This document shows positions 7,200-16,389 of a stretch of DNA of 64,000 nucleotides, one piece after another (within the stretch, counting starts at the first letter, position 1; every line of letters begins with the position of its first letter). The DNA is from Gillisella vitis. GTDB lineage: Bacteria; Pseudomonadota; Alphaproteobacteria; Rhizobiales; Rhizobiaceae. The DNA lies in assembly GCF_001541345.2 (NCBI RefSeq), contig NZ_LMVL02000002.1:1054001-1118000 (forward strand), written 5' to 3'. The position numbers and the translations under genes were made by a program. Under the pieces are notes generated by a model. That model searched no databases and was not told the DNA's origin. It saw only the letters and a list, made by a program, of their open reading frames with translations.

Positions 7200-8123
7200 A
7201 TGGAAGAAAATGCCACCGCGCCGCAGGTCGACATCGGAGACTATGAGGCGATGACGCTTGCCATGGAGAATATGGGGGTGGCCGTCGCCCTGATGCGGTT
7301 GGATGGCAGCCTGTTGTTTGCTAACAAGCCGTTTCGGACATTGCACGATTATGCCGCGCATCTGGCCCCGGCGGGTGGCTTCAGCGATCTTGTCCAGTCA
7401 GGGGCGCTCGCCCATTGGAATACCGACCCGGCTCGGTATTTTCAAACCCTGGTCAAGCGTCTTGTCGATAATGGTGGTCTGTGCCGGGATCAGCTCGAAA
7501 TTGGCGATCAGATCATTGCGGTGGAAGACCGGCTGATCGAAGAGCGGATGATCCTTTCGGTGCAGCAGGATATTACCGAGCAGATCGTCGCGGCGCGTCG
7601 GCTGGCCTATCTTGCCAGCCACGATATTCTCACCGGCCTTGCCAACCGCGCCAGCGTTGAGGCCCAGCTCGACCGGCTGACGGCTATCAAGGGCGAGCGA
7701 AGGGGCCGGTTTGCGGTGCTGATTGGCGATCTCGATCTGTTCAAGGTCATCAACGATACCTATGGCCACGCCGCTGGCGATGCCGTGTTGCAGGAAATGG
7801 CCTGCCGCTTCCGCGCCGTCCTCGGCCGCAACGATTTCGCCGCCCGGCTCGGCGGCGACGAATTTCTGTTTCTTTGCAATGATGACGATGCGCCGGATAC
7901 CAATGCCGAAAGGCTTGCACAGCAGCTGATCGCCTGCGCCGACCAGCCGGTCTTGTTCGAAGGCAAGTCCTTGCCCGTCGGCATCAGTCTTGGTTATAGA
8001 CTGTTTCCGGATGATGGAACGCAGACGGCGCAATTGACACGCGCCGCCGATATCGCCCTTTACCGCGCCAAAAGCCAGGGCCGGGGTCGCCTGGTTCGCT
8101 TCGACCAGGGGGAGAACGTATGA
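7200..8123 (+). CDS. PAS-GGDEF diguanylate cyclase
   Basis: A cytoplasmic signalling protein of 307 residues: an N-terminal PAS-like domain (about residues 20-135, ending in the linker SVQQDITEQIVAARRLAYLASHDILTGLANR) followed by a GGDEF domain (about 140-300). The active-site motif is LGGDEF with DLDLFKVINDTYGHAAGD upstream, so cyclic di-GMP synthesis from two GTP is expected. The canonical inhibitory RxxD motif ahead of the active site is absent (GRND at that place), which may reduce product feedback. No EAL domain or membrane segment is seen. Start is the ATG at the end of a short AT-rich leader. Confidence 0.88.
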   Translation: MEENATAPQVDIGDYEAMTLAMENMGVAVALMRLDGSLLFANKPFRTLHDYAAHLAPAGGFSDLVQSGALAHWNTDPARYFQTLVKRLVDNGGLCRDQLEIGDQIIAVEDRLIEERMILSVQQDITEQIVAARRLAYLASHDILTGLANRASVEAQLDRLTAIKGERRGRFAVLIGDLDLFKVINDTYGHAAGDAVLQEMACRFRAVLGRNDFAARLGGDEFLFLCNDDDAPDTNAERLAQQLIACADQPVLFEGKSLPVGISLGYRLFPDDGTQTAQLTRAADIALYRAKSQGRGRLVRFDQGENV

Positions 8124-8141
8124 AGCCGTTTTATCGGTAGC

Positions 8142-9023
8142 TCACATGTCGCTGCCCGACCGCGCCCAATCCATATAGAGATCCAGTGCCTTGCGGGTCA
8201 CGGGGCCTTCCTGATAATTGCTGCCGTCCAGCCTGGAAACCGGGGCAATCTTCGAATAATTGCCGCTGGTGAACACTTCGTCCGCACCGAGGAAATCGGC
8301 GACGCTCAGCGTCACCTCCTGCACGTCGAAGCCCGCCTGACGCAGCAGGGTTATGACGCGCGAACGGGTGATGCCCGCCAGAAACGTGCGGTTGGGGATC
8401 GGGGTGAACACCACGCCGTCCTTGACCATGAAGATATTGGAGGAGGCGGTTTCCGCCACATTGCCATTCATGTCCAGTGCCAGCGCATTGTCGAAGCCGC
8501 GGGCGCGGGCCTCGAGAATCATCCGGCCGGAATTGGGGTAGAGGCTGCCCGCCTTGGCGTCGGTCATCGCACATTCCGGCGAGGGGCGACGGAAGGGAGA
8601 CACGGTCAGCGTGTGCGGCGTGGCCGTGTGCATCGGCGCTTCGAACAGGCAGAGCGCAAAGCGGGTGGAGGCGGCATCGGGCGCCACGACGGAGCCGGGT
8701 GCGCCATGTTCGGCCCAATACATCGGCTTGATATAAATCGCGGTCTTGCCATCGAACTTGGTAACGCCTTCACGCGCCAGTCGCTCGATTTCCTCGGCGC
8801 TCATGGTTGGCTGCATATGCATGGCCAGAGCCGAACGGTTGATCCGTTGGCAATGCAGGTCGAGGTCGGGCGCGATTCCGTCAAACCAGCGGGCGCCGTC
8901 AAACACCGTCGAGCCCAGCCACATGGCATGGGATGTCGGCCCGATCAGCGGCGGATTGCCGGACAGCCATTCGCCATCGACATAGTTCCAGGTGGGGGTG
9001 CGGGGGGTGGTATCGACGGCCAT
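8142..9023 (-). CDS. Branched-chain amino acid aminotransferase (class IV, PLP)
   Basis: A fold-type IV PLP aminotransferase of 293 residues that would interconvert branched-chain amino acids and their 2-oxo acids. Supporting segments are DGEWLSGN, GSTVFDGARWFDG, the catalytic Lys in TDAKAGSLYPNSGRMILEA, and NVAETASSNIFMVKDGVVFTP (phosphate-binding region of the family). GGAGA lies a few bases before the ATG at 9023; the longer frame to 9107 lacks support. D-amino-acid aminotransferase and aminodeoxychorismate lyase share this fold, but the length and the N-terminal segment favour the IlvE-like branch. It stands alone between the GGDEF gene and the multicopper oxidase. Confidence 0.82.
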   Translation of the reverse strand: MAVDTTPRTPTWNYVDGEWLSGNPPLIGPTSHAMWLGSTVFDGARWFDGIAPDLDLHCQRINRSALAMHMQPTMSAEEIERLAREGVTKFDGKTAIYIKPMYWAEHGAPGSVVAPDAASTRFALCLFEAPMHTATPHTLTVSPFRRPSPECAMTDAKAGSLYPNSGRMILEARARGFDNALALDMNGNVAETASSNIFMVKDGVVFTPIPNRTFLAGITRSRVITLLRQAGFDVQEVTLSVADFLGADEVFTSGNYSKIAPVSRLDGSNYQEGPVTRKALDLYMDWARSGSDM

Positions 9024-9320
9024 TCTCAGTCTCCAGATCGTATTTGGCGGCAAGAGAACCGCTGCGCTGCGCAACGTCAAGGAGAAAATGCAAAGGGCAT
9101 GTAGCACTTGCCCCCAAAAATGGCCGATCGGCCATCATGGTCTCGGAAATGCGGGGTGAATTTTGAAATTTCTCTATGAATACAATAGGATGGCGATCAG
9201 CGATAGCAGAGTTCATCGATGGTTTTGGCATTTTGTCATGAAAAGTTGTATTTGATTTTTTTGCTACTTAAGGAAAGTGTGGCCTTTTCGCGATTCCCTT
9301 GCTTTTCTTAAGGAGATTTT

Positions 9321-11525
9321 ATGCAAAGCGCTCGTTGGCGTTGCCTTTTGGCCGCCGTCTTCATTGGCCCGATAGGCCCAGTCCTGGCGCAGGATGCCGC
9401 TCAGGTTGCAAACCCCACGACCGCAGAGGAAGCATTTGGCAATCCGCCGGTTCTGGGGCAATCGCCCGTCGCGCCCAAGGGTACGCTGTACCGGGTGCCG
9501 CCATCCGCCACGCCGCAGCCCCATGCCGGGCGCGAACAGGTGCTCGACCTCAAGGTCGTCTATACGGAAGGCAGGATCCGCAAGCCGGGTGGGCCGCCGG
9601 ATAATCCTTTCGACCGCGTGCGGCTGCGCAGTTACCAAGGCACCAACGTCGATCCCAACCACCCCTTCGTCGCGCCAACCATCGAGGCCATGCCGGGCGA
9701 TAGCATTCGGGTTCGACTGGACAACCAACTGCCGCCCGATCCGTCCTGCACGGATGCCAATACGTCTGTGGACATGCCCCATTGCTTCAATGGCACCAAT
9801 CTTCACAGCCACGGCCTGTGGGTCAGCCCGACCGGCAATAGCGACAATGTGCTGCTGTCGATCAATCCGGGCATGAAGTTTGAATATGAATATAATATCC
9901 CGGCCGATCATCCGGCGGGCACCTTCTGGTATCATCCGCATCGCCATGGCTCCACCGCCTTGCAGGTCGGCAGCGGCATGGCGGGCGCGCTGATCATTCG
10001 CGGCGACCGCCCGCCGACAGACAAGACCAATGGCGACCTCGACACTTTGGTCAAACCATTTCCGGAACGGCTGCTGGTGTTCGAACAGATCCCCTATGCC
10101 TGCCTGACGAAGGACGGCAAGCTGAAGCACACCTATGTGCCTGATCCCAAAGATCCGACAAAGGGAAGTTATGCGATCGACTGGACTTGCAACAAGGACG
10201 AGGTAGGGGAAGTCATTTCCTACGAGCAGTTCTCGCCATCGAGCTGGGCTGACTCCGGTCGGTTCACGACGGTCAACGGCCGGGTGCGGCCGATTTTCGC
10301 CAATGCAGAGGTTGGCAAAACCGAGCGCTGGCGCCTGATCCACGCCGGCGTGCGTGACACGATCCAGGTGCAGTTCCGCAAGATGAATGCCAAGGATTTC
10401 TTCCAGCGCGAGCGCAGCACCGCTGCCAAGGATGCCGACCGGTTCGCCAATGACCTCTGCACCGGCCAACCGGTGTCCTATGTCGTGGTGGCTGCCGACG
10501 GGCTGACCATGGAGCAGGGGCAGCCGCGAGAAAATGTGACGCTGCAACCCGGCTACCGCAACGACCTGCTGGTCAATTTTCCTGAAGACGGCATCTATTG
10601 CATCGTCAGCCCGCCGACTGCCGCTTCCGATTCCGTCACCCGCACGCAGCGGGCACGGTCAGTTCTCGGCTTCGTGCGGGTCAAGGCGGGCAAGGGCGCG
10701 CCAGTGGTGGGTGACTCGGTGGGTGAGATCAAGCAGCAGTTGATCGCCAATGCCAATGCCTTCTACCCGCCTGACGTCGCCAATACGGTGGTCGCCGATC
10801 TGCAAGACAAGCTGAAGCTGACGAAGTTCATTCCCCACCCAACGGTGACCGATGCGGAAATTGCCGGTCAGCCGAAGCAGGATCTGGTGTTCTTCATCAA
10901 TCTCGGCCCGGGTGGCAACGGGCCTAACGGCTTTCAGGTTGGTAATAATTTCAATGTCGTGCAAAACGATGTCGGTGTCTATGTCCCGGCAGGCGCTAAG
11001 CCTTATGATCCTGATGTGGTCGACCGCAAACTGGTGCTGGGGACGGCGCAGGAATGGGAGTTACGATCCTATTTCGTCAGCCATCCTTTCCACATCCACG
11101 TCAATCCGTTCCAGATCGTGAAGATCCTTAACTCTAATGGTGATGACGTCAGCGACTTGGGCGCCAAAGATGGCGATGGGGACTCTCAATATGCCGGGCT
11201 GAAGGGCGTGTGGAAGGATACGCTATGGGTCAAGAGCAATATCACCAAGCCGCTGACAGCGAACGATGCGGAGTGGCTGAACGGCGATCTCAGCAAATCG
11301 TCGATCCCCCCTTCCAACCCGCCGCAGGCCTCCCAGCCGCCCGCCACCTACCGCATCTTCATCCGCACCCGCTATGAACGCTATATCGGCGAATTCGTCC
11401 TGCATTGCCACATCCTCGACCACGAGGACCAGGGCATGATGCAAAATGTCTCCATCGGCTTGCCCGACGGTGCCGGAGGATTGGCAAACGCGCATCATCA
11501 TGGAGGTTTGCCAGAGACCAAGTAG
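9321..11525 (+). CDS. Exported multicopper oxidase
   Basis: A 734-residue secreted multicopper oxidase (laccase-like), which would oxidise phenolic or metal substrates while reducing oxygen to water. A signal peptide covers about residues 1-23 (cleavage near VLAQDA). The four copper motifs are present: LHSHGLWVS (about 161), WYHPHRHGS (203), HPFHIHVNPFQ (588) and HCHILDHEDQGMM (695); the HCH segment supplies the type-1 copper Cys, with Met a few residues later. AAGGAG lies 6 bases before the ATG. It is longer than typical bacterial laccases (about 450-550), with insertions in the middle domain. It has no copper-chaperone or exporter neighbour. The substrate is unknown. Confidence 0.88.
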   Translation: MQSARWRCLLAAVFIGPIGPVLAQDAAQVANPTTAEEAFGNPPVLGQSPVAPKGTLYRVPPSATPQPHAGREQVLDLKVVYTEGRIRKPGGPPDNPFDRVRLRSYQGTNVDPNHPFVAPTIEAMPGDSIRVRLDNQLPPDPSCTDANTSVDMPHCFNGTNLHSHGLWVSPTGNSDNVLLSINPGMKFEYEYNIPADHPAGTFWYHPHRHGSTALQVGSGMAGALIIRGDRPPTDKTNGDLDTLVKPFPERLLVFEQIPYACLTKDGKLKHTYVPDPKDPTKGSYAIDWTCNKDEVGEVISYEQFSPSSWADSGRFTTVNGRVRPIFANAEVGKTERWRLIHAGVRDTIQVQFRKMNAKDFFQRERSTAAKDADRFANDLCTGQPVSYVVVAADGLTMEQGQPRENVTLQPGYRNDLLVNFPEDGIYCIVSPPTAASDSVTRTQRARSVLGFVRVKAGKGAPVVGDSVGEIKQQLIANANAFYPPDVANTVVADLQDKLKLTKFIPHPTVTDAEIAGQPKQDLVFFINLGPGGNGPNGFQVGNNFNVVQNDVGVYVPAGAKPYDPDVVDRKLVLGTAQEWELRSYFVSHPFHIHVNPFQIVKILNSNGDDVSDLGAKDGDGDSQYAGLKGVWKDTLWVKSNITKPLTANDAEWLNGDLSKSSIPPSNPPQASQPPATYRIFIRTRYERYIGEFVLHCHILDHEDQGMMQNVSIGLPDGAGGLANAHHHGGLPETK

Positions 11526-11725
11526 ACCTGCTCTGGTAACCGGAATTGATGCGACACACTGTTTCCGCCGTCCTTCGGGATGGCGGAATTCCTTTGCGGT
11601 CAGAGATGATGCTTAGGAGCCATTCACTTTCTTGGTCGCCGGGGATGTATGGTGGCCTTTGGGAAGACTGGCCGCGTGGGGGACGGGCCTGATATCCGAG
11701 GCTTTGCTTTGAAGCAGGCCAATCT

Positions 11726-12376
11726 TCATTTCAAGCCTTCAAGTCTTTTCAACCAAGTAGAGAAATGCGGGCATTTTTGGCGGATGGTGGCGAGGCCGAT
11801 CCGCTCCGCGATATTGGCACCGTTACGAACCTTGTCGTAAGCGGGCCAACCAGCGAGAATACGCTTGGACGGAGCAGTTTGAGACCCGCCATTTATGTCT
11901 TCTGGCGCTGTGTCATGGGGGATCTGCTTCTTTAACCTATCGAAAGTTGACATATCAGCCTCGTCCCGAAAGGCAGAGATGTCGCTAAAAAGCAGTGCCT
12001 CGAATTCGTGAACAGTAATATTTGGAATGAAATTCCTGCGCCCGATGTCGGTAGACATCTGCTTCTCAATATAAGTCGCCTTTTCTCTGCCATTGCGAAG
12101 AGCTTTGAAGTGGCTATCGGACATACCCGGAAAATCATTCGGCAAGGCATACAGGTCGAACATGGTCGTTACCCATGCGTTCGCGTCTTGTTTGCATAGT
12201 ATTTCGATCTGCGGCTTCACCTTTGAATATCTAGTCAAGCCGCCTTTCTGGCTGATGCTTGTTCGCACCGGAATGGGTAAGAAATAGACATTTAAATGTG
12301 CGTAGTGTGGGGCAAGAATTTTGTCGATAAACGTCGCCTCTGTTTGCCCTTCGACCAGCAGTTTAATGCGCGTCAT
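11726..12376 (-). CDS. DUF4276 (Toprim-like) protein, partner of the ATPase
   Basis: A protein of about 216 residues. The N-terminal LLVEGQTEATFI carries the conserved Glu of Toprim-fold proteins, TMFDLYALPNDFP supplies the acidic residues expected later in the fold, and HEFEALLFSD is the characteristic DUF4276 segment. Toprim proteins cut or join nucleic acids with divalent metal; nuclease activity here is inferred. The ATG at 12376 overlaps the stop codon of the upstream ATPase gene (ATGA), showing translational coupling; an extended frame to 12412 lies inside that gene. Composition is more AT-rich than in the neighbouring housekeeping genes. This gene pair is typical of accessory, defence-type cassettes. 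Confidence 0.78.
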   Translation of the reverse strand: MTRIKLLVEGQTEATFIDKILAPHYAHLNVYFLPIPVRTSISQKGGLTRYSKVKPQIEILCKQDANAWVTTMFDLYALPNDFPGMSDSHFKALRNGREKATYIEKQMSTDIGRRNFIPNITVHEFEALLFSDISAFRDEADMSTFDRLKKQIPHDTAPEDINGGSQTAPSKRILAGWPAYDKVRNGANIAERIGLATIRQKCPHFSTWLKRLEGLK

Positions 12377-13491
12377 AGGCCCGGCCTCCCGCCGAGCAGG
12401 TTCTTTTTCCAAAGCTCGCCGAGACTGTAATCTTCCAGCCAGTCTTTCAGTTCGTCTGGATCGGGCTGCTTGAAGGTCGAGGCCCCGTCACGCTTATCCA
12501 CCACAATCAGGTCTTCGGCATCGAAGCAATCGACCAGTTCGACGGATTGGGTTGAGACGATCAGTTGATGGGTCTCGGACACCGATTTCATCAGCCCGGC
12601 CAGCACATTGATCGCGTAGGGATGCAGGCCCAGCTCCGGCTCGTCGATCAGAATTGTGGCGGGCATGAATTCATCAGGTTGAAGCAGTAGCGTAGCGAGG
12701 CAGATGAACCGTAAGGTGCCATCGGACAAAGCGCTGGCGAAAAACGGTTCGTCCTGACCTGCTTCGGTCCATTCAAGCTGGATCTTGTCCGGATTGTGTA
12801 CCGTCGGGCGCAGGTGGAAGTCTCCAAAGAATGGCGCGACCAGGCGAATGGTCTTGACGATACGCTGGTAATGCTCTGGGTGGTGGTCGCAGATGCGCAA
12901 AAGGAAGGCTGCAAGATTATTGGCGTCTTCGCGCAAGAATACATTGTCGTTAATGCCGTGGACGAGTTTGACTCGGGCGCTAGAGCTGGTGTCATGGAAA
13001 TGGAAAATTCGCCATTTCCTCAAATTTGGAAACGAAAGCTCGTAATCATTGCCAAGTGCAGATGTTGCGTCAAAAATAGTCTCGAAATGGCCATCGCCAG
13101 TTTTAGAATCGCCAAACAAATCGGGAAATATCTGTGTTTCTTCTAAAAATAGAAGCCGGTTGTCGCCAGTGGGTGCTAAAATAAATTTGTAAACTTCATT
13201 TCCGGTATATGATTTACAAAAAACGACTGTCGCGGCGAGTTTTTCCGTCGTCTTCCGCCCAAAATGCAAGATCGCATCCGGACCGCCAGCCTGCCCAACG
13301 GTCACTTGCAGTTGCCTGTCCAAAATCTTCCGCAGAAAACCAAAAAAACCAATGAAATTGGATTTGCCCGCTCCATTGGCACCGATCAATATATTGATAC
13401 GCCCAAGCTCAATGTCGCATGTCTCAATGGACTTGTAGCCCTCCAGGGTAAGCCGGGAAATCTGGCCGGGTTGGGTGGCCTGCTTGATCAT
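12373..13491 (-). CDS. AAA-family (RecF/OLD-like) ATPase
   Basis: A 372-residue SMC/RecF-type ATPase of the AAA_15/AAA_21 group. Walker A is GANGAGKSN (residues 37-45, preceded by LTLEGYKSIETCDIELGRINILI), Walker B is ATILIDEPELGLHP (about residue 280), followed by the H-loop region IVSTQSVELVDCF. The short coiled-coil insertion and the partner Toprim-like gene downstream (4-base overlap) recall two-gene OLD/PARIS-like phage-defence systems, in which the ATPase senses and the Toprim protein acts. The 13.0-13.25 kb part is visibly AT-rich, a sign of transfer. Start at 13491 is the only good ATG. A single-function repair role cannot be excluded. Confidence 0.82.
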   Translation of the reverse strand: MIKQATQPGQISRLTLEGYKSIETCDIELGRINILIGANGAGKSNFIGFFGFLRKILDRQLQVTVGQAGGPDAILHFGRKTTEKLAATVVFCKSYTGNEVYKFILAPTGDNRLLFLEETQIFPDLFGDSKTGDGHFETIFDATSALGNDYELSFPNLRKWRIFHFHDTSSSARVKLVHGINDNVFLREDANNLAAFLLRICDHHPEHYQRIVKTIRLVAPFFGDFHLRPTVHNPDKIQLEWTEAGQDEPFFASALSDGTLRFICLATLLLQPDEFMPATILIDEPELGLHPYAINVLAGLMKSVSETHQLIVSTQSVELVDCFDAEDLIVVDKRDGASTFKQPDPDELKDWLEDYSLGELWKKNLLGGRPGL

Positions 13492-13587
13492 GAAAGGCGT
13501 TTCTCTTGGTTGAGAGGTATCCAGCTTATTGTTTTATCTGAGCTATCGGGCGGATCAAGAGCGGCTTTCGCCGCTCCTGAAGTTCTC

Positions 13588-15780
13588 TCACATCTTCCCC
13601 GCCACCTTCACCGCAAACGCATATTCAAACGCGACCTCTTCCAGCCGCTGGAACCGCCCGGATTTGCCGCCGTGGCCTGCTGACATGTTGGTCTTCAGCA
13701 GATACGGCCCGGCATCGGGTGCGTTTTCGCGCAGTTTGGCCACCCATTTGGTTGGTTCCCAATAGGTGACGCGAGGATCGGTCAGGCCGGAGAGGGCCAG
13801 AATGGGCGGATAGGATTTTTTACCTACATTGTCATAGGGGCTATAGGCGGCGATCCAGCGGTATTCTTCTTCTGACTCGATCGGGTTGCCCCATTCCGGC
13901 CATTCCGGCGGGGTCAGCGGTAGGGTATCATCCAGCATGGTGTTGAGCACGTCCACAAAGGGTACGGCGGCAATGATGCCGGCGAATTTTTCCGGCGCCA
14001 TATTGGCGACGGCGCCCATCAGCATGCCGCCAGCCGATCCGCCTTCGGCGATGATCTTGTCATAGGCGGTGTAGCCTTCTTTCACCAGATGATCGGCGGC
14101 GGAGATGAAGTCCTTGAAGGTATTGACCTTATTCTCCATCTTGCCGTCTTCATACCATTGAAAGCCCTTGTCCTTGCCGCCGCGGATATGGGCGATGGCA
14201 TAGACGAAGCCCCGGTCGGCCAGCGACAGGCAATTGGTGTTGAAACCAGCCGGAATGGTCACGCCGTAAGCGCCGTAGCCGTAAAGCAGGCAGGGGGCGG
14301 AGCCGTCCAGCGCGGTATCCTTGCGATAGAGAAGCGTGACCGGCACATCGACACCATCATGCGCCTTGGCAAACACCCGTCGGGTGACATAATCCTCGGC
14401 CTTATGGCCCGAGGGGACTTCCTGGGTTTTCAGCAGTACCCGCTCACGGCTCACCATGTCGTAATCGTAGAGCTGGCTGGGCGTCGTCATCGACGAATAG
14501 GAGAAACGGATGACCGTGGCATCATATTCGGCAGCACCCGACAGGCCAAGCGAATAGGCTTCCTCGGCAAAATCGATGGCGTGTTCTTCACCGGTCTTGC
14601 GGTCGCGGATCATGATGCGCGGCAGGCCATCGCGGCGTTCCAGCCACAGCAGATGTCCGGCAAAGGCCATATGCGACAGGATAAGACGGCCCGGCACATG
14701 GGGAACGAGGTCTTTCCAGTTCTCCTTGCCCGGTGCGCTGACCGGCGCTTGCATGATCTTGAAATCCTTGGCGCCATCGGCATTGGTCAGGATGTAGAAC
14801 ACATCGCCGCCCTCGGTCATCGAATATTCGACGCCTTCCTCGCGCTCGGCCACCAGCATCGGTTCTGCCGTCAGATCCTTGGTGGACAGCAGCCGGTATT
14901 CCGAAGTCTCGTGATCGTGGATATCGATATAGATAAAGTCATCCAGCAGCGAGCCGCCGACGCCCATGAAGAAGCCGGGGTCCTTTTCCTCATAAACCAG
15001 CCGGTCGGAGGATTGTGGCTCGCCGATAATATGGTGGAAGACTTTGGATGGACGGTGGTTTTCATCCTGAAGCGTATAGAAAAAGCTCTTGCCATCGGGC
15101 GCCCAAACGCCGCCACCAGCGGTATTGTCCAGCACATCGGCCAGATCCTCGCCGGTTTTGAGATCGCGGATGCGCAGCGTGTAATATTCCGACCCCTTGT
15201 CGTCATAGCCCCAGATGCCACGGGCATGATCATTGCTATGGTCGATGCCGGACAGGCGGAAATAATCCTTGCCCGCCGCTTCCTTGTCGCCATCCAGCAG
15301 CAATTCGCGCAGGCTCTCGTCCTTCGGGTCGCCGTCGCGTGGAATGCGGAAATAGCGCGGCTGCTCGCCACCGGTCACGAAAGCCGAACCGTAAGCATAA
15401 GGGCCGTCCTTCATCGGGATGGAACTGTCATCCTCCTTGATCCGGCCCTTCATTTCGGCAAACAGCTGCTGTTGCAGCACCTTGGTATCGGCCATGGCCG
15501 CGTCCATATAGGTGTTTTCCGCCTCCAGAACCGCGCGGATCTCAGGGTCGAGGATCGAGGTATCCTTGAACATCTGCTGCCAGTTGTCGGCCCTGAGCCA
15601 TGCATAGTCATCTATGCGGGTGATGCCGTGGCGGGTGTCGCTCAGAGGTTTTTTCTGAACAGTTGGGGCGGTGGGCAGGTTGGCAAACAGGGACTTTGAG
15701 GATGAAGACAAGAGCAATCTCGCTTTTTTGGCATAGGCGGGGTTTGGTATAAGGCCGGTGTTACGTAGGATGTGTTGCAT
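13588..15780 (-). CDS. ptrB: Oligopeptidase B-like S9 family serine peptidase
   Basis: A cytosolic prolyl-oligopeptidase-family peptidase that would cleave short peptides after basic residues. An N-terminal beta-propeller (roughly residues 40-430) is followed by an alpha/beta-hydrolase domain. The catalytic triad is visible: Ser in EGGSAGGML (about 577), Asp in SGLTDPRVTYWEP (about 667) and His in SAGHGGKSG (about 700). The family-typical PTVQKKPLSDTRHGITRIDDYAWLR marks the conserved N-terminus. At 730 residues it is about 30 longer than usual, so a later start (for example TTG codons near 15710) is possible; no ribosome binding site decides. Confidence 0.87.
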   Translation of the reverse strand: MQHILRNTGLIPNPAYAKKARLLLSSSSKSLFANLPTAPTVQKKPLSDTRHGITRIDDYAWLRADNWQQMFKDTSILDPEIRAVLEAENTYMDAAMADTKVLQQQLFAEMKGRIKEDDSSIPMKDGPYAYGSAFVTGGEQPRYFRIPRDGDPKDESLRELLLDGDKEAAGKDYFRLSGIDHSNDHARGIWGYDDKGSEYYTLRIRDLKTGEDLADVLDNTAGGGVWAPDGKSFFYTLQDENHRPSKVFHHIIGEPQSSDRLVYEEKDPGFFMGVGGSLLDDFIYIDIHDHETSEYRLLSTKDLTAEPMLVAEREEGVEYSMTEGGDVFYILTNADGAKDFKIMQAPVSAPGKENWKDLVPHVPGRLILSHMAFAGHLLWLERRDGLPRIMIRDRKTGEEHAIDFAEEAYSLGLSGAAEYDATVIRFSYSSMTTPSQLYDYDMVSRERVLLKTQEVPSGHKAEDYVTRRVFAKAHDGVDVPVTLLYRKDTALDGSAPCLLYGYGAYGVTIPAGFNTNCLSLADRGFVYAIAHIRGGKDKGFQWYEDGKMENKVNTFKDFISAADHLVKEGYTAYDKIIAEGGSAGGMLMGAVANMAPEKFAGIIAAVPFVDVLNTMLDDTLPLTPPEWPEWGNPIESEEEYRWIAAYSPYDNVGKKSYPPILALSGLTDPRVTYWEPTKWVAKLRENAPDAGPYLLKTNMSAGHGGKSGRFQRLEEVAFEYAFAVKVAGKM

Positions 15781-15917
15781 GAGAGATAGGCGCCCGCCCA
15801 CCACCGATCAAGCAGAAATCCGTGGTCCGGGCCATGGCCGGTGCCAGCGACAGAGGAAGCCGATCACAAACGCGGGATGCACGTTCTAAGTGCTGGCCTC
15901 CCCAGATCGCAGGCAAT

Positions 15918-15939
15918 ATATTCCGCCGAATCGGAATAT
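15918..15939. promoter_or_regulatory. Inverted repeat in the DUF930 gene leader
   Basis: ATATTCCG and CGGAATAT arms flank CCGAAT. The repeat ends four bases before the AGGA ribosome binding site and 15 bases before the ATG, so it could be an operator or a hairpin affecting translation. Confidence 0.35.
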
Positions 15940-15954
15940 GTTAGGAAATTACTT

Positions 15955-16344
15955 ATGCGACTGATGATTTTAGTGGGTGGTTTGGCGATGGTTTTTGCGC
16001 AATCGGCCTTTGCGCTTGATGCCGCTGCCACCCGCCAGCTCAAGTCGCTGTCGCCGGCCGAGCGGCTGGAACAGCGCTGCGACATGGAGGCGATGAGCCG
16101 GATCGGCAAGGATAGCAAGACCTATTCGCCCGACAAGGTGATCGCCTATACATTTGCCCAGACCAAGGCCGACGGCAACCGGCTAAAGGCGCCGGGCGCG
16201 GTGTTTCGTAGCAAGGGGCAGTGGTATCGGTTGAAGTACCAATGCGAGACCGGCAACCAGCGTCTGGACGTGAAGAATTTCAGCTATCAGGTCGGCGCCG
16301 AGGTGCCTAAGGAAAGCTGGAGCAAATACTACCTGTATAATTGA
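15955..16344 (+). CDS. Exported DUF930 protein
   Basis: A 129-residue periplasmic protein with a signal peptide (residues 1-21, cleavage after FAL/AFA) and one DUF930 domain, recognisable by TRQLKSLSPAERLEQRCDMEAMSRIGKD, DKVIAYTFA, GAVFRSKGQWYRLKYQCETG and VKNFSYQVG. Two cysteines (EQRCDME and YQCET) could form a disulfide. The domain is common in Rhizobiales; its role is not known. The ATG at 15955 follows AGGA by 8 bases; the frame begins further upstream but only this start gives a signal peptide. Confidence 0.82.
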   Translation: MRLMILVGGLAMVFAQSAFALDAAATRQLKSLSPAERLEQRCDMEAMSRIGKDSKTYSPDKVIAYTFAQTKADGNRLKAPGAVFRSKGQWYRLKYQCETGNQRLDVKNFSYQVGAEVPKESWSKYYLYN

Positions 16345-16389
16345 CGAGTGATGAGCCGTGGGGTGACGCCTGTCACCCTTTTCGTCCTG

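Noticed and set aside
9264..10547. Long minus-strand frame (427 codons)
   Set aside because: Antisense to the multicopper oxidase with its four intact copper motifs; composition is that of a reverse-frame shadow.
14089..15699. Long plus-strand frame (536 codons)
   Set aside because: Antisense to the oligopeptidase B gene, which shows a full catalytic triad; the plus-strand frame has His/Arg/Gly-rich shadow composition and no family features.
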